64,000 nucleotides of DNA from Priestia taiwanensis (GTDB lineage: Bacteria; Bacillota; Bacilli; Bacillales; Bacillaceae_G), in NCBI RefSeq assembly GCF_014638355.1, contig NZ_BMFK01000001.1, positions 325,160 to 389,159 of the forward strand, given 5' to 3'. Under the pieces are notes generated by a model. It was not told where the DNA came from, did no database searches, and worked only from the letters and a program-made list of their open reading frames with translations. How positions within the stretch are numbered: the first letter of the stretch is position 1; the number at the start of each line of letters is the position of its first letter. Positions 28,563 through 37,179 of this stretch are shown here, piece after piece. Made by a program: the position numbers and the translations under genes.

Positions 28563-29042
28563 ATGAAACGAGAAACACTTTTTTTAAAGATAGTCGTTTT
28601 TCTTATTGGAATTCCAATACTTGGTTTATGTATAGTTATATTACCTGAATTAGCTGGATTTTACGCGAAGTTACTTCCTAACATGGCGTATTTACAATAT
28701 CCTTTTTTAATTATTTTGTATGCAACAGCCATACCATTTTTCTTTGCGTTGTATCAGACGTTAAAATTGTTAAGTTATATTGACAAAAACATTGCTTTTT
28801 CAGAGTTATCTGTAAAGGCATTAAAGAGTATAAAATATTGTGCAGTTTCACTTAGTATGTTGTATGTACTAGTTCTGCCGTTCTTATACCTTTTAGCAGA
28901 CGCAGATGACGCTCCAGGTCTTATCGTGCTTGGACTGGTTGTTATATTTGCTTCAATGGTAGTTGCAGTCTTTGCGGCTGTTCTTCAAAAGCTATTAAAA
29001 AATGCTATTGATATAAAAGAGGAAAATGATTTAACGGTTTGA
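28563..29042 (+). CDS. DUF2975-type four-helix membrane protein
   Basis: 159 aa from ATG 28563 (GAGGTG upstream; the ATG at 28548 precedes it). Four hydrophobic helices are evident (about 8-30, 44-62, 88-108 and 116-140). The next gene, 9 bp away, is a small XRE regulator; DUF2975 membrane proteins are commonly paired with such YozG-like regulators. Biochemical role unknown. Confidence 0.75.
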   Translation: MKRETLFLKIVVFLIGIPILGLCIVILPELAGFYAKLLPNMAYLQYPFLIILYATAIPFFFALYQTLKLLSYIDKNIAFSELSVKALKSIKYCAVSLSMLYVLVLPFLYLLADADDAPGLIVLGLVVIFASMVVAVFAAVLQKLLKNAIDIKEENDLTV

Positions 29043-29051
29043 GGTGATAAC

Positions 29052-29264
29052 ATGGCGATTATAGTTAATGTTGACGTAATGCTAGCAAAAAGGAAAATGA
29101 GTGTGACAGAACTTTCAGAGAAGGTTGGAATAACGATGGCGAACCTTTCTATTTTAAAAAATGGGAAGGCAAAAGCAATTAGATTTTCTACTTTAGAGGC
29201 AATCTGCAAAGCGTTAGAATGCCAGCCTGGAGATATTTTAGAGTATAAAATGGAAGAAGATTAA
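29052..29264 (+). CDS. Small XRE/Cro-type transcriptional regulator (YozG-like)
   Basis: 70 aa, essentially a bare helix-turn-helix: KMSVTELSEKVGITMANLSILKNGKAKAIRF with a following helix, and ending in CQPGDILEYK, typical of this small Cro-type group. GAGGTG places the start at ATG 29052. It is the partner of the upstream DUF2975 protein and is likely to regulate the pair. Confidence 0.85.
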   Translation: MAIIVNVDVMLAKRKMSVTELSEKVGITMANLSILKNGKAKAIRFSTLEAICKALECQPGDILEYKMEED

Positions 29265-29275
29265 ATGTTAATAAA

Positions 29276-29308
29276 TAAAAGGAACCTCATGGGAGGTTCC
29301 TTTTATTT
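29276..29308 (+). terminator. Terminator after the DUF2975-regulator pair
   Basis: AAAAGGAACCTC pairs with GAGGTTCCTTTT; T-rich tail. Confidence 0.88.
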
Positions 29309-29359
29309 GCCCTTTTTGAAAAAGTTTCAACTCTGACTGATGGAAATGGGGAGATATAC

Positions 29360-29557
29360 TTAACTTATTGCCTCAATCTCGTATGCTGGCTTAGTTGCGC
29401 CGAGTAGCTCTAATTCTTTAATGAGATTACGGTATGTGGAGATAGCGACGACTCCTTTTACATAGCAAATTCGTAAAAAGTCCATCAATTCATTTAGATC
29501 TTCTGCCTCGTACTGTTTGTGCAAGATAAATTCCCGTTTCAGATCTTGTAATGTCAT
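29360..29557 (-). CDS. yppF: YppF family protein
   Basis: 65 aa, helical, with the YppF-type sequence LNELMDFLR and YRNLIKELELLGA. GGAGGGG precedes the ATG on the minus strand. Function unknown. It is divergent from the YppG-like gene, as yppF and yppG are close neighbours in B. subtilis. Confidence 0.75.
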   Translation of the reverse strand: MTLQDLKREFILHKQYEAEDLNELMDFLRICYVKGVVAISTYRNLIKELELLGATKPAYEIEAIS

Positions 29558-29784
29558 ACATAACCCCTCCTTAAGTAATCGATAGTGCTCTCAATTTCCT
29601 TCAAACATGGTAAATAAATCCTGTAGTGTACTTATAGTAGCATATAATACATATTTTCCTTTTTTTCTAAAAATTTAAACTTTCGACAATAATAGACAAT
29701 ATTCTGTTTTTTTATAGGATACACATCTAGGGGCGTGTGCACATATACTGGAGCAGAAAATGCAATGATGAAAGAGGGGTACAG

Positions 29785-30897
29785 ATGTTTAATAAACCAC
29801 GAGAAAGAATACCACATCATCCTTCTCATACGATGCACGTGCCTCCACAACAAATGATGGGAGTACCGCCGTCCATGCATCAAATGGGAGGAGGGGCACC
29901 TATTCCGCATCAAGAACGATTTACAAGGATTGGCATGTCGCCTGATCAGCAACAAATGATGGGGATTCCACCGGAGTACTATCATTTGAACGGCCACCAG
30001 CAAATGAGTGGGCACCAACCCACGAGAATAGGGACATCTCCTACAGTAACAAATTCGCCTACGCATATACATCGTATGCAAGGGACATATGGGCAACCAG
30101 AAGTACCACCTCATCCATATCCAATACAGGCATCACATCATTATCCGAGAGGAAGGCGTGGAATGTTACCGCGTAGGGAAGAAGAAACAGCATATAATTC
30201 ATACGGGATGATGCCCTCGACTCAACAACACGATGTAAATAACCAAAGCTATCAGCATATAGGAATGGGGCAAGAAAATCTCGTTCCTTCGTATCCCCAG
30301 ATGACACCAGTTCCACCGGCTATTATGCAACATCAACAGCAGGGATCCTCGCAAACTCCTTATTCAACCCCACCATTGGGGCCAGCTCATCAAAGTAATC
30401 CATCCATTCATTCATCTCCTCAACAAGGAGGGAACTTATACGGGATGATGCCGTCCAATCATCCATATGATACACAGCCACAAGGTCATGCATCTATGCC
30501 ATCAGCTTATCAACAGCCTGAGGTACAGCCATCCCCGTATCAACAACAGGCATATGCACAAGAAGGACATGGAATGATGCATGACCAACAATCTAATGGG
30601 AAAAATCCTTTTCATGTATACATGCCACAGGAACAAAGTGTACCATTCTTTCCACCTGATGGACCGAATTTTCAAGCGTTAGGTGGAATGGGACCGCAAT
30701 TTCCTTATCCTGTACAACCAAATCAAAATGGAAAAAAGGAACCATCGCAGTTTCAAAATATGTTAGCACAATTTAAAGCATCTGATGGCAACTATGATAT
30801 TAATAAAATGATGAATACAGCAGGGACAGTAATGAATACGATGAATCAATTGAGTGGTATGGTAAAACAAGTAGGCGCATTCTTTTCTGTGAAATGA
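29785..30897 (+). CDS. yppG: YppG-like protein with long Met/Gln/Pro/His-rich region
   Basis: 370 aa from ATG 29785 (GAGGGG upstream), about three times the B. subtilis YppG. Residues about 1-290 are low complexity: Pro, Gln, His, Met and Tyr, with recurring pieces such as YGMMPS and HQQMSG. Only the last 60 or so residues (SQFQNMLAQFKASDGNYDI through VGAFFSVK) look like the YppG family core. The composition resembles spore coat-associated proteins, and a CotD-like coat gene follows directly; the role is inferred only from that. Confidence 0.65.
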   Translation: MFNKPRERIPHHPSHTMHVPPQQMMGVPPSMHQMGGGAPIPHQERFTRIGMSPDQQQMMGIPPEYYHLNGHQQMSGHQPTRIGTSPTVTNSPTHIHRMQGTYGQPEVPPHPYPIQASHHYPRGRRGMLPRREEETAYNSYGMMPSTQQHDVNNQSYQHIGMGQENLVPSYPQMTPVPPAIMQHQQQGSSQTPYSTPPLGPAHQSNPSIHSSPQQGGNLYGMMPSNHPYDTQPQGHASMPSAYQQPEVQPSPYQQQAYAQEGHGMMHDQQSNGKNPFHVYMPQEQSVPFFPPDGPNFQALGGMGPQFPYPVQPNQNGKKEPSQFQNMLAQFKASDGNYDINKMMNTAGTVMNTMNQLSGMVKQVGAFFSVK

Positions 30898-30973
30898 TAT
30901 GATAAAGTAAGATATAAATACATGTTTTTCTGTATAAAATAGGTGTTTGTTTAGTCATGTACACCTTTCTCAT

Positions 30974-30982
30974 CATACTGTA
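30974..30982 (+). promoter_or_regulatory. Possible sigma-K -10 element ahead of cotD
   Basis: CATACTGTA fits CATAnnnTA, 46 bp before the start codon. The -35 AC element is not at ideal spacing, so this is tentative. Confidence 0.4.
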
Positions 30983-31027
30983 GCAGTGTAAAGATAAATA
31001 ACAGATAGATGGAAAGGGGAAAAACAA

Positions 31028-31426
31028 ATGTTCTACGGTAATCCATGTAAGCCATGTTTTCCACCGTGTGCACCACCAATTGTTCATCCAACTAAGTGTT
31101 GTGAGGAGCATACGTTTTCCAAAACGGTAGTACCGCATGTTCACCCAAGTCATACGACGTTTGTAAACCATCACGTATTTGAGCATAAGCACTATTTCCC
31201 ACATTCAACTTCTTGTGCAAACACAGTGAAGAATGTTGATGCAGGACCTGGTTGCGGAATGCCAGGTGGGTTCGGCGGAGCACCGGGTGGATTTGGCGGA
31301 GCACCAGGCGGATTTGGAGCAGCACCGGGTGGATTTGGAGCAGCACCAGGAGGGTTTGGAGGAGCACCAGGAATGGGAATGCCACCTCAAGGTCCTATGT
31401 ATGGAAAGCCATACGGTAATAAATAG
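31028..31426 (+). CDS. cotD: CotD-type spore coat protein
   Basis: 132 aa. Cys/His-rich N-terminal half (CKPCFPPCAPP, then H-rich HVHPSH and VFEHKHYFPHS) as in CotD, an inner coat protein made in the mother cell. C-terminal half is a Gly-Pro-Phe repeat: five GGFG[GA]AP units (about 79-114). The glycine repeat is an addition relative to the short B. subtilis protein. GGAAAGGGG lies upstream. Confidence 0.85.
   Translation: MFYGNPCKPCFPPCAPPIVHPTKCCEEHTFSKTVVPHVHPSHTTFVNHHVFEHKHYFPHSTSCANTVKNVDAGPGCGMPGGFGGAPGGFGGAPGGFGAAPGGFGAAPGGFGGAPGMGMPPQGPMYGKPYGNK
31264..31372 (+). repeat. Tandem 21-bp repeat in cotD encoding GGFGxAP
   Basis: Five in-frame 21-bp copies differing mainly at GGA/GCA (Gly or Ala at the fifth residue) and synonymous sites. 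Confidence 0.9.
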
Positions 31427-31432
31427 ATGTAT

Positions 31433-31466
31433 GAAGAACTGGTGATAGCCGCCAGTTCTTCTGTTT
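31433..31466 (+). terminator. Terminator after cotD
   Basis: GAAGAACTGG pairs with CCAGTTCTTC; short T-rich tail. Confidence 0.75.
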
Positions 31467-31484
31467 GCTATAGGAGTTGAAAAT

Positions 31485-32042
31485 GTGAAAGTTGTTGTTA
31501 TTACAGGATATAAGCCATCTGAATTAGGAGTTTTTTCGGAAAAGAATCCAGCAGTTACATATATCAAACAAGCTATTCGAAAGCGATTAGTACCGTTAGT
31601 TGAAGCTGGATTAGAGTGGGTAATTATTAGTGGACAGCTTGGAGTCGAGTTATGGGCAGCACAAGTTGTAGTGGACATTCAGTTAGAACATCCACACTTG
31701 CAGTTAGGATTATTCACGCCATTTTTGGAACAAGAAGAGAATTGGAACGAGCATAATAAAATGATGTATGAAGAAGTATTAATTCATGCTGATCATGTCG
31801 ATAGTATTACAAAAAGAAAATATGAAAATCCAATGCAATTTCGTTTGAAAAACTCTTTTTTAGTAGATAAGAGTGATGGTATGATTATAATGTATGATAG
31901 CGAGCATGAGGCTTCGCCGAAATACATATTAGCAGAGGCTATGAAGAAGAAAGAACGAGCAGAATATGAAATAATGACAATTACTTTTGCAGATATTCAA
32001 GACATAGTAGAAGAAGAGCAATGGAATAGATGGGAAGAATAG
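31485..32042 (+). CDS. ypsA: YpsA (DUF1273, SLOG superfamily)
   Basis: 185 aa cytosolic protein with a Rossmann-like SLOG fold that probably binds a nucleotide-derived ligand. Glycine-containing loop [11 protein letters not shown] at the N-terminus; the conserved ISGQLGVE segment follows. GTG 31485 is the start, with TAGGAG upstream. In Firmicutes it sits beside gpsB and has been linked to cell division; here gpsB is 78 bp downstream. Confidence 0.9.
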   Translation: MKVVVITGYKPSELGVFSEKNPAVTYIKQAIRKRLVPLVEAGLEWVIISGQLGVELWAAQVVVDIQLEHPHLQLGLFTPFLEQEENWNEHNKMMYEEVLIHADHVDSITKRKYENPMQFRLKNSFLVDKSDGMIIMYDSEHEASPKYILAEAMKKKERAEYEIMTITFADIQDIVEEEQWNRWEE

Positions 32043-32120
32043 CCCTTTATTTGACAAAACGCAGATTTTTTGAAAAAATTAATACTTGAAAGTTTCTGCA
32101 AAAGAACTTGAGGTGATAGT

Positions 32121-32423
32121 ATGCAATCAGGAAAACTTAATTTAACTACAAGAGACATTTTAGACAAAGAATTTAAAACTGGAATTAGAGGCTATAACCA
32201 AGAAGAAGTGGACAAATTTTTAGATTTAATCATTAAAGATTACGAATTGTTATCCAAAGAAATTGAGTTATTAAAGAAAGAAAATGAACGCTTGAAGAAA
32301 TCGACGGATGAACCAGCCGTAACGAAGCCAGCTGCAGCGCCATTTACAAATACGAATCCAGATATTTTACGTCGATTATCGAATTTAGAGAAGCATGTAT
32401 TCGGTAGCAAACTGTACGAATAA
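32121..32423 (+). CDS. gpsB: Cell division regulator GpsB
   Basis: 100 aa DivIVA-like adaptor that guides PBP1 between septum and side wall. N-terminal lipid/partner-binding head ([26 protein letters not shown]), coiled coil about 35-65 ([18 protein letters not shown]), a Pro/Thr linker and a C-terminal oligomerisation helix. GAGGTG upstream. Its partner enzyme, PonA, is encoded in this same window. Confidence 0.95.
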   Translation: MQSGKLNLTTRDILDKEFKTGIRGYNQEEVDKFLDLIIKDYELLSKEIELLKKENERLKKSTDEPAVTKPAAAPFTNTNPDILRRLSNLEKHVFGSKLYE

Positions 32424-32492
32424 TATTTTAGATATGAGAACATCGAAATAAAGGTTGCATCTTTATTTATTTTTTACTATACTGATATATGT

Positions 32493-32908
32493 TGCATTCA
32501 ATAACGTTTGGGTAATCGCTGCAACAGCTTTGTTGTAGAGGAAAGTCCATGCTCACACGATCTGTGATGATCGTAGTGTTCGTGCCTAGCGAAAAGATAA
32601 GCTAGGGTAGCTTGGTATCGACTGAGCTAACGGCAGGGAACCGACCTAAGTCCCTCGGGATATGGTCCTACTACCTTGAAAGTGCCACAGTGACGTAGTC
32701 CCAGAAGAAATGATGGGAGTGGAACGCGGTAAACCCCACGAGTGAGAAACCCAAATAATGGTAGGGGCACTTTCTCCACGGAAATGAACGGAGGAGAAGG
32801 ACAGATGAAGTGTTCATTCTGTAGACAGATGGTTACCACCTGAGTACGAGGTTAAGAACCGCTTGTAGTACGATGGTACAGAACATGGCTTACAAAACGT
32901 TATGGATG
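32493..32908 (+). ncRNA. rnpB: RNase P RNA, Bacillus (class B) type
   Basis: Catalytic RNA that matures tRNA 5' ends. Characteristic conserved blocks are present: GGTAATCGCTGCAAC, GAGGAAAGTCCATGCTC, GTGTTCGTGCCTAGCGAA, GTGCCACAGTGACG, GGAACGCGGTAAACCCC, the AGAAACCCAAAT block, and TACGATGGTACAGAACATGG. The ends (AACGTT at both termini) form the outer helix. About 415 nt, the B-type size. Location between gpsB and the rlmL gene is the B. subtilis location. Confidence 0.98.
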
Positions 32909-32924
32909 ATAAATTCGAAACTTC

Positions 32925-32956
32925 AAGCCTTCCTTAGTTATGAGGAGGGCTTTTTG
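32925..32956 (+). terminator. Terminator after RNase P RNA
   Basis: AAGCCTTCCT pairs with AGGAGGGCTT, then T5. Confidence 0.85.
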
Positions 32957-32999
32957 TTGTCATAATAGAAGATAGAACATTTAATATAGGAGAATGGCT

Positions 33000-34142
33000 A
33001 TGAAAAAAGTAACGTTAATTGCAACGGCTGCTATGGGATTAGAAGCATTAGTAGCGCGAGAAGTGCGAAATCTTGGGTACGAGTGTCAAGTAGACAATGG
33101 AAAAGTAACGTTTGAGGCGGATGTACAGGCTATTTGTCGTGCAAATTTATGGCTACGTACAGCCGATCGTATCAAAATTAAAGTAGGCGAATTTAAAGCA
33201 CACACATTCGACGAACTATTTGAGAAGACAAAAGCGTTAAATTGGGGTGATTACATTCCAGAAGATGCAGAATTCCCTGTTATCGGTAAATCAGTTAAAT
33301 CGAAATTATTTAGTGTTTCTGACTGTCAAAGTATCGTAAAGAAGGCTGTCGTAAATAAATTACAACATACATATAAGCGCACAACATGGTTTGAGGAGAA
33401 TGGTCCTTTATATCGTATTGAAGTGTCGTTACTAAAGGATGTTGCGACGTTAACAATCGATGCGAGTGGTGTTGGTCTGCATAAGCGTGGATATCGTCTT
33501 GCACAAGGGGAAGCGCCGTTAAAAGAAACGTTAGCTGCTTCACTTGTTATGTTAACGAACTGGACGCCAGATAAGCCGTTTGTTGATCCTTTCTGTGGCT
33601 CAGGTACAATTGCGCTTGAAGCTGCATTAATTGGACAAAACATCGCACCTGGATTTAACCGTGACTTTGCTTCTGATGATTGGGTATGGATTGGGAAAGA
33701 CAATTGGAATCGAGCTCGTGAAGAAGTAGAAGATTTAGCAAATTACGACCAACAATTAAACATTACAGGTAGTGATTTAGACCATCGTATGGTTAAGATT
33801 GCAACAGAGAACGCAGAAGAAATTGGTTTCGGTGATATGTTGAAATTTAAGCAAATGCAAATGAAAGATTTCACAACGAGAGAGGAATACGGGTATATCG
33901 TGACGAATCCTCCTTATGGTGAACGTTTAAGTGAGAAACCATTAGTGGAGAAGTTATATGCAGATATGGGAGAGGTTCTTCGTCCGTTGGATACATGGTC
34001 TGTGTATTTATTGACGAGCCATGAAGGCTTTGAACAGTTCTATGGTAAACCAGCATCAAAGAAACGCAAACTATTCAATGGTTTCATTAAGACGGATTAC
34101 TATCAATACTTTGGGAAGAGACCACCAAGAATTCAAGAATAA
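33000..34142 (+). CDS. ypsC: RlmL/YpsC-type rRNA (guanine-N2) methyltransferase with THUMP domain
   Basis: 380 aa. An N-terminal THUMP RNA-binding domain (about 45-155) precedes a class I SAM methyltransferase. DPFCGSGTIALE is the SAM-binding loop and NPPYGERL the N-methyltransferase catalytic motif, indicating a 23S rRNA guanine-N2 modification as in the N-terminal half of E. coli RlmL. ATG 33000 is preferred to ATG 32994, which is too close to the AGGAG. Confidence 0.92.
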   Translation: MKKVTLIATAAMGLEALVAREVRNLGYECQVDNGKVTFEADVQAICRANLWLRTADRIKIKVGEFKAHTFDELFEKTKALNWGDYIPEDAEFPVIGKSVKSKLFSVSDCQSIVKKAVVNKLQHTYKRTTWFEENGPLYRIEVSLLKDVATLTIDASGVGLHKRGYRLAQGEAPLKETLAASLVMLTNWTPDKPFVDPFCGSGTIALEAALIGQNIAPGFNRDFASDDWVWIGKDNWNRAREEVEDLANYDQQLNITGSDLDHRMVKIATENAEEIGFGDMLKFKQMQMKDFTTREEYGYIVTNPPYGERLSEKPLVEKLYADMGEVLRPLDTWSVYLLTSHEGFEQFYGKPASKKRKLFNGFIKTDYYQYFGKRPPRIQE

Positions 34143-34150
34143 TGTTGTAT

Positions 34151-34180
34151 AACTCGGCGCTTGCCGAGTTTCTTTCCTTT
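34151..34180 (+). terminator. Terminator after ypsC
   Basis: AACTCGGCGCTTGCCGAGTT hairpin and T-rich tail. Confidence 0.8.
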
Positions 34181-34209
34181 ATTATTATGAAAAGAAAAAG
34201 AGGGATTGT

Positions 34210-36147
34210 ATGCTGACACGTCAAAAACTTCCGTTTGAAGTGGGAAAAACAGATAATTTTTTTGATAAGTTAAATGAATGGGTTGGGGATGTTTTCTACG
34301 ATATTTTACCTGACGCTGGGTTCGATTTACGTGATGAACAAGTATTTATGGCATTCCAATTAGAGCGAGCATTTAAAGAAAAGAACGTAATCTTCGCTGA
34401 AGCGGGCGTAGGAACAGGGAAGACAATCGTTTATTTACTATATGCTGTATGCTATGCACGTTACGTTGGCAAGCCTGCAATTATCGCATGTGCAGATGAA
34501 ACATTAATTGAACAGTTAGTGAAAGAAGAGGGCGATATTAAGAAGCTTTCACAAGTGTTGGATTTAACGATGGACGTACGTCTTGCGAAGTCACAAGAAA
34601 ACTACTTATGTTTAAAAAAATTAGATGATGCGGTAGCGGGTCTACCTTCAGAGAGAATTGAACAAGTACATGAGAGCCTACCTGATTTTGTACTGAGCAA
34701 TGCAGGAATGCAATCATTCCACCATTACGGTGATCGTAAAGAATACCCAGAATTAAATGATGAAGAGTGGAAGGAAATTGGTTGGGATTACTACCAAGAC
34801 TGCTTCACGTGTGACAAGCGCCATCGTTGTGGGCAAACATTATCGCGCGACCACTACCGTAAAGCAACAGACTTAATCATTTGTTCGCAAGATTTCTACA
34901 TGGAACACGTATGGACAATTGATGCACGTAAGCGTGAAGGTCAAATGCCATTATTACCAGAAGCGAGTTGTGTTGTATTCGACGAAGGACACTTAGTAGA
35001 ATACGCAGCACAAAAAGCATTAACACACCGCATTAAAGAAAACTCCTTAGAAGAACTTCTAACACGATTACTACAAAATGATGTTCGCGAAGAGTTCGCA
35101 ACACTTGTAGAAGAAACGATTGAGCAAAACACACAATTCTTCGATACGTTGTTCAACTATACGACAGAAGTATCTGGCTCGCACCGTATGGAAGTAGAGC
35201 TTTCAGAAGAGTTAATGAGGGAAGGACGTAAGCTTCATTCTTTCTTAGCTGATATTGGTGATGGGTTAGTATTTGAGAGTGAAATGTACACAATCGAACA
35301 ATACGACTTGAAAATTGTGGATGAGCACTTAGATATGTTAGAGTACACACTGCGCTTATTATTCCGCGGAGAGAACGTTATTACGTGGGCAGAAAATGAA
35401 CAAGGTACATTAGCGTTAGTTGTTATGCCACGAGCAGTAGAAGAAGTATTACGTGAGAAAGTATTCTCGAAGAAAATGCCGTACATCTTCTCTTCTGCAA
35501 CGATGTCAGAGAAACAATCATTTGACTATATGGCAAATAGCTTAGGTGTAAAAGATTACTTATCATTCTCTGTTGAATCACCGTTTGATTACGACGAGAA
35601 TATGAAAGTATACATCCCGACATTTAAGACAGACGATGCATTTGAACAGAAGTTTACGTATACCATGGAGCATATTGAGAAGTTAGAAGGAAAAACATTA
35701 GTATTATTCCGTTCAACTGAAGAATTAGCGATGTTCCAAGCGGAAGTGGCAAAAATGGATGTGAATGTACCGTTCTTATTTGAAGGGGAAGCAGAAATTA
35801 GTTCCTTAGTTTCTTCATTCCAAAATGATGTGAACAGCGTTCTATGCGCTGTACATTTATGGGAAGGTCTTGATATTCCAGGTGAATCATTATCACAAGT
35901 AATCATCTGGTCATTACCATTCCCTCCAAACGATCCAGTCTTCCAAGCGAAGCGTAACCAAGTGGCGAATCCGCATGAAGAAGTAGATATGCCGTACATG
36001 ATTCTTCGTTTACGTCAAGGTATTGGTCGTTTAATTCGTACGACAGAAGATAGCGGTTCGATTTCTATCTTATTAACAGAGGATATCGACAAGCACGTAA
36101 AAGATGCAGTTGTGGATGTACTTCCAGTAGAACCACAATACGTATAA
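34210..36147 (+). CDS. ypvA: XPD/DinG-like ATP-dependent DNA helicase YpvA
   Basis: 645 aa SF2 Fe-S helicase without an exonuclease domain. Walker A is EAGVGTGKT (near residue 72); the Walker B box is the variant DEGH. Four cysteines in the right order, CLKK, then CFTC, then HRCG, give a plausible [4Fe-4S] site between the ATPase motifs. Motif VI is QGIGRLIRT. Predicted 5'-3' DNA helicase for repair or replication intermediates. It lies between ypsC and ypwA, as in B. subtilis. Confidence 0.92.
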   Translation: MLTRQKLPFEVGKTDNFFDKLNEWVGDVFYDILPDAGFDLRDEQVFMAFQLERAFKEKNVIFAEAGVGTGKTIVYLLYAVCYARYVGKPAIIACADETLIEQLVKEEGDIKKLSQVLDLTMDVRLAKSQENYLCLKKLDDAVAGLPSERIEQVHESLPDFVLSNAGMQSFHHYGDRKEYPELNDEEWKEIGWDYYQDCFTCDKRHRCGQTLSRDHYRKATDLIICSQDFYMEHVWTIDARKREGQMPLLPEASCVVFDEGHLVEYAAQKALTHRIKENSLEELLTRLLQNDVREEFATLVEETIEQNTQFFDTLFNYTTEVSGSHRMEVELSEELMREGRKLHSFLADIGDGLVFESEMYTIEQYDLKIVDEHLDMLEYTLRLLFRGENVITWAENEQGTLALVVMPRAVEEVLREKVFSKKMPYIFSSATMSEKQSFDYMANSLGVKDYLSFSVESPFDYDENMKVYIPTFKTDDAFEQKFTYTMEHIEKLEGKTLVLFRSTEELAMFQAEVAKMDVNVPFLFEGEAEISSLVSSFQNDVNSVLCAVHLWEGLDIPGESLSQVIIWSLPFPPNDPVFQAKRNQVANPHEEVDMPYMILRLRQGIGRLIRTTEDSGSISILLTEDIDKHVKDAVVDVLPVEPQYV

Positions 36148-36153
36148 AGAAAG

Positions 36154-36195
36154 AGAGGATAACACGCTATCTTAGCAGGTGTTATCCTCTTTTTG
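36154..36195. terminator. Bidirectional terminator between ypvA and the 62-aa gene
   Basis: AGAGGATAACAC pairs with GTGTTATCCTCT; T run on the plus strand. It overlaps the 3' end of the minus-strand small gene. Confidence 0.8.
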
Positions 36196-36360
36196 TTTGT
36201 TCTTTTTATAGTTAACTTTATGGTTTATATATAGTAAAAGGCCATAGATGGAGGAAAATCCGATGAGATAGTAGATGTTTTTATAGTGGAAATTAAAAAA
36301 ATAAAAACCTATCGCAAAAAATAAAAAGATTAGAATTTGAAACACCCAGTATTTAGACAT
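36172..36360 (-). CDS. Small two-helix membrane protein, unknown
   Basis: 62 aa with two hydrophobic helices (about 5-22 and 27-46) and a Lys-rich tail. AAAGGAGG precedes the ATG on the minus strand at good spacing, which argues for a real gene. No family recognised. Its last codons form one arm of the terminator hairpin. Confidence 0.6.
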   Translation of the reverse strand: MSKYWVFQILIFLFFAIGFYFFNFHYKNIYYLIGFSSIYGLLLYINHKVNYKKNKQKEDNTC

Positions 36361-36540
36361 TTAATTCCTCCTTTGAAAGATGTAGTTTCGTATGTCTAAT
36401 TTCGTACACTTTCTCCTGTTTTTAAGAGGTGTCTTTCGGAAATACCATTATCTTTCTTCAGTCACTGTATAAATTATTTGGGTGTAGTATCATTTGAAGT
36501 TGATTTTTCAGAAATAAAGGACGTTACGTATACGGAACGG

Positions 36541-36643
36541 AGAGTGGCGACTCCTGCGGGAAAAGCGAGGGAAGTGAGACCCCGCAGGCTTTGCCAGGGA
36601 GGCTCACTCTCGCCCGCGGAAAGCGTCCACTCGAAGTGCAGTG
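36541..36643. repeat. Dispersed Bacillales GC-rich palindromic repeat
   Basis: GC-rich block in AT-rich surroundings, with the widely scattered Bacillus signature: GCGACTCCTGCGGGAA, GTGAGACCCCGCAGG, GGAGGCTCACTC and CGCCCGCGGAAAGCG. Inner complementarity (CTGCGGG with CCCGCAG; GTGAG with CTCAC) predicts a strong stem. Noncoding, in the 305-bp gap between two minus-strand genes; nothing else is seen there. Confidence 0.75.
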
Positions 36644-36664
36644 TAATCTTTTAGTGAAGAACGG

Positions 36665-37048
36665 TTATTTTTCCAAAGGACTGCCTAACTTATTATCAAT
36701 TTCGCTCGTATCAATATCATCACCGAACCATGAGTGAAGTTTCTCTTTTGCTTCTTCTTTCACATCTTCGTCAATGTACATCGAAGCAGTAATAATTGCG
36801 CTAACAAGTACACCTAGGTCATCCGTGTAACCAACTCCAACGGCGATATCTGGGATAAGATCTAATGGTAAGATGAAATATCCTAATGCAGCGATAATGA
36901 CGCCTTTTACTTTCGTTGGTACTTCGGGTTTTTGCAATACATAATATAGGATTAATACGGCATAAATAACAGAGGTTCCTGCTTTTTTTGCAACTCGTTT
37001 TATTTTTTGCCATAACTTTTGCTCTGAGTAATGTTTTTCTTCTTTCAT
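36665..37048 (-). CDS. YkvA family membrane protein (DUF1232)
   Basis: 127 aa. The DUF1232 core is visible: VKGVIIAALGYFILPLDLIPD near residues 53-73 and GYTDDLGVL. One or two membrane-associated helices. GGGAGG precedes the ATG. Role unknown; it is separated from the preceding genes by a dispersed repeat. Confidence 0.85.
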   Translation of the reverse strand: MKEEKHYSEQKLWQKIKRVAKKAGTSVIYAVLILYYVLQKPEVPTKVKGVIIAALGYFILPLDLIPDIAVGVGYTDDLGVLVSAIITASMYIDEDVKEEAKEKLHSWFGDDIDTSEIDNKLGSPLEK

Positions 37049-37179
37049 GAAATATCCTCCCGACTAACATTCTTGTACAAAATGATAGCGTATGGTGATG
37101 CAAAAGTAAAAGGATTTACATATATAGATGCCGAATTATATAATGTTAGCCATAAAGGTAGAGGAGGGGGATTAGTAGT

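Noticed and set aside
31092..31385. Minus-strand frame opposite the cotD repeat
   Set aside because: Shadow of the 21-bp repeat; the plus frame has the CotD composition and a binding site.
32627..32839. Minus-strand 70-aa frame inside the RNase P RNA
   Set aside because: The region is unmistakably rnpB on the plus strand.
36541..36643. Small protein-coding gene or tRNA in the GC-rich block
   Set aside because: The block is palindromic with no start and binding site and no cloverleaf; it matches the known type of dispersed repeat.
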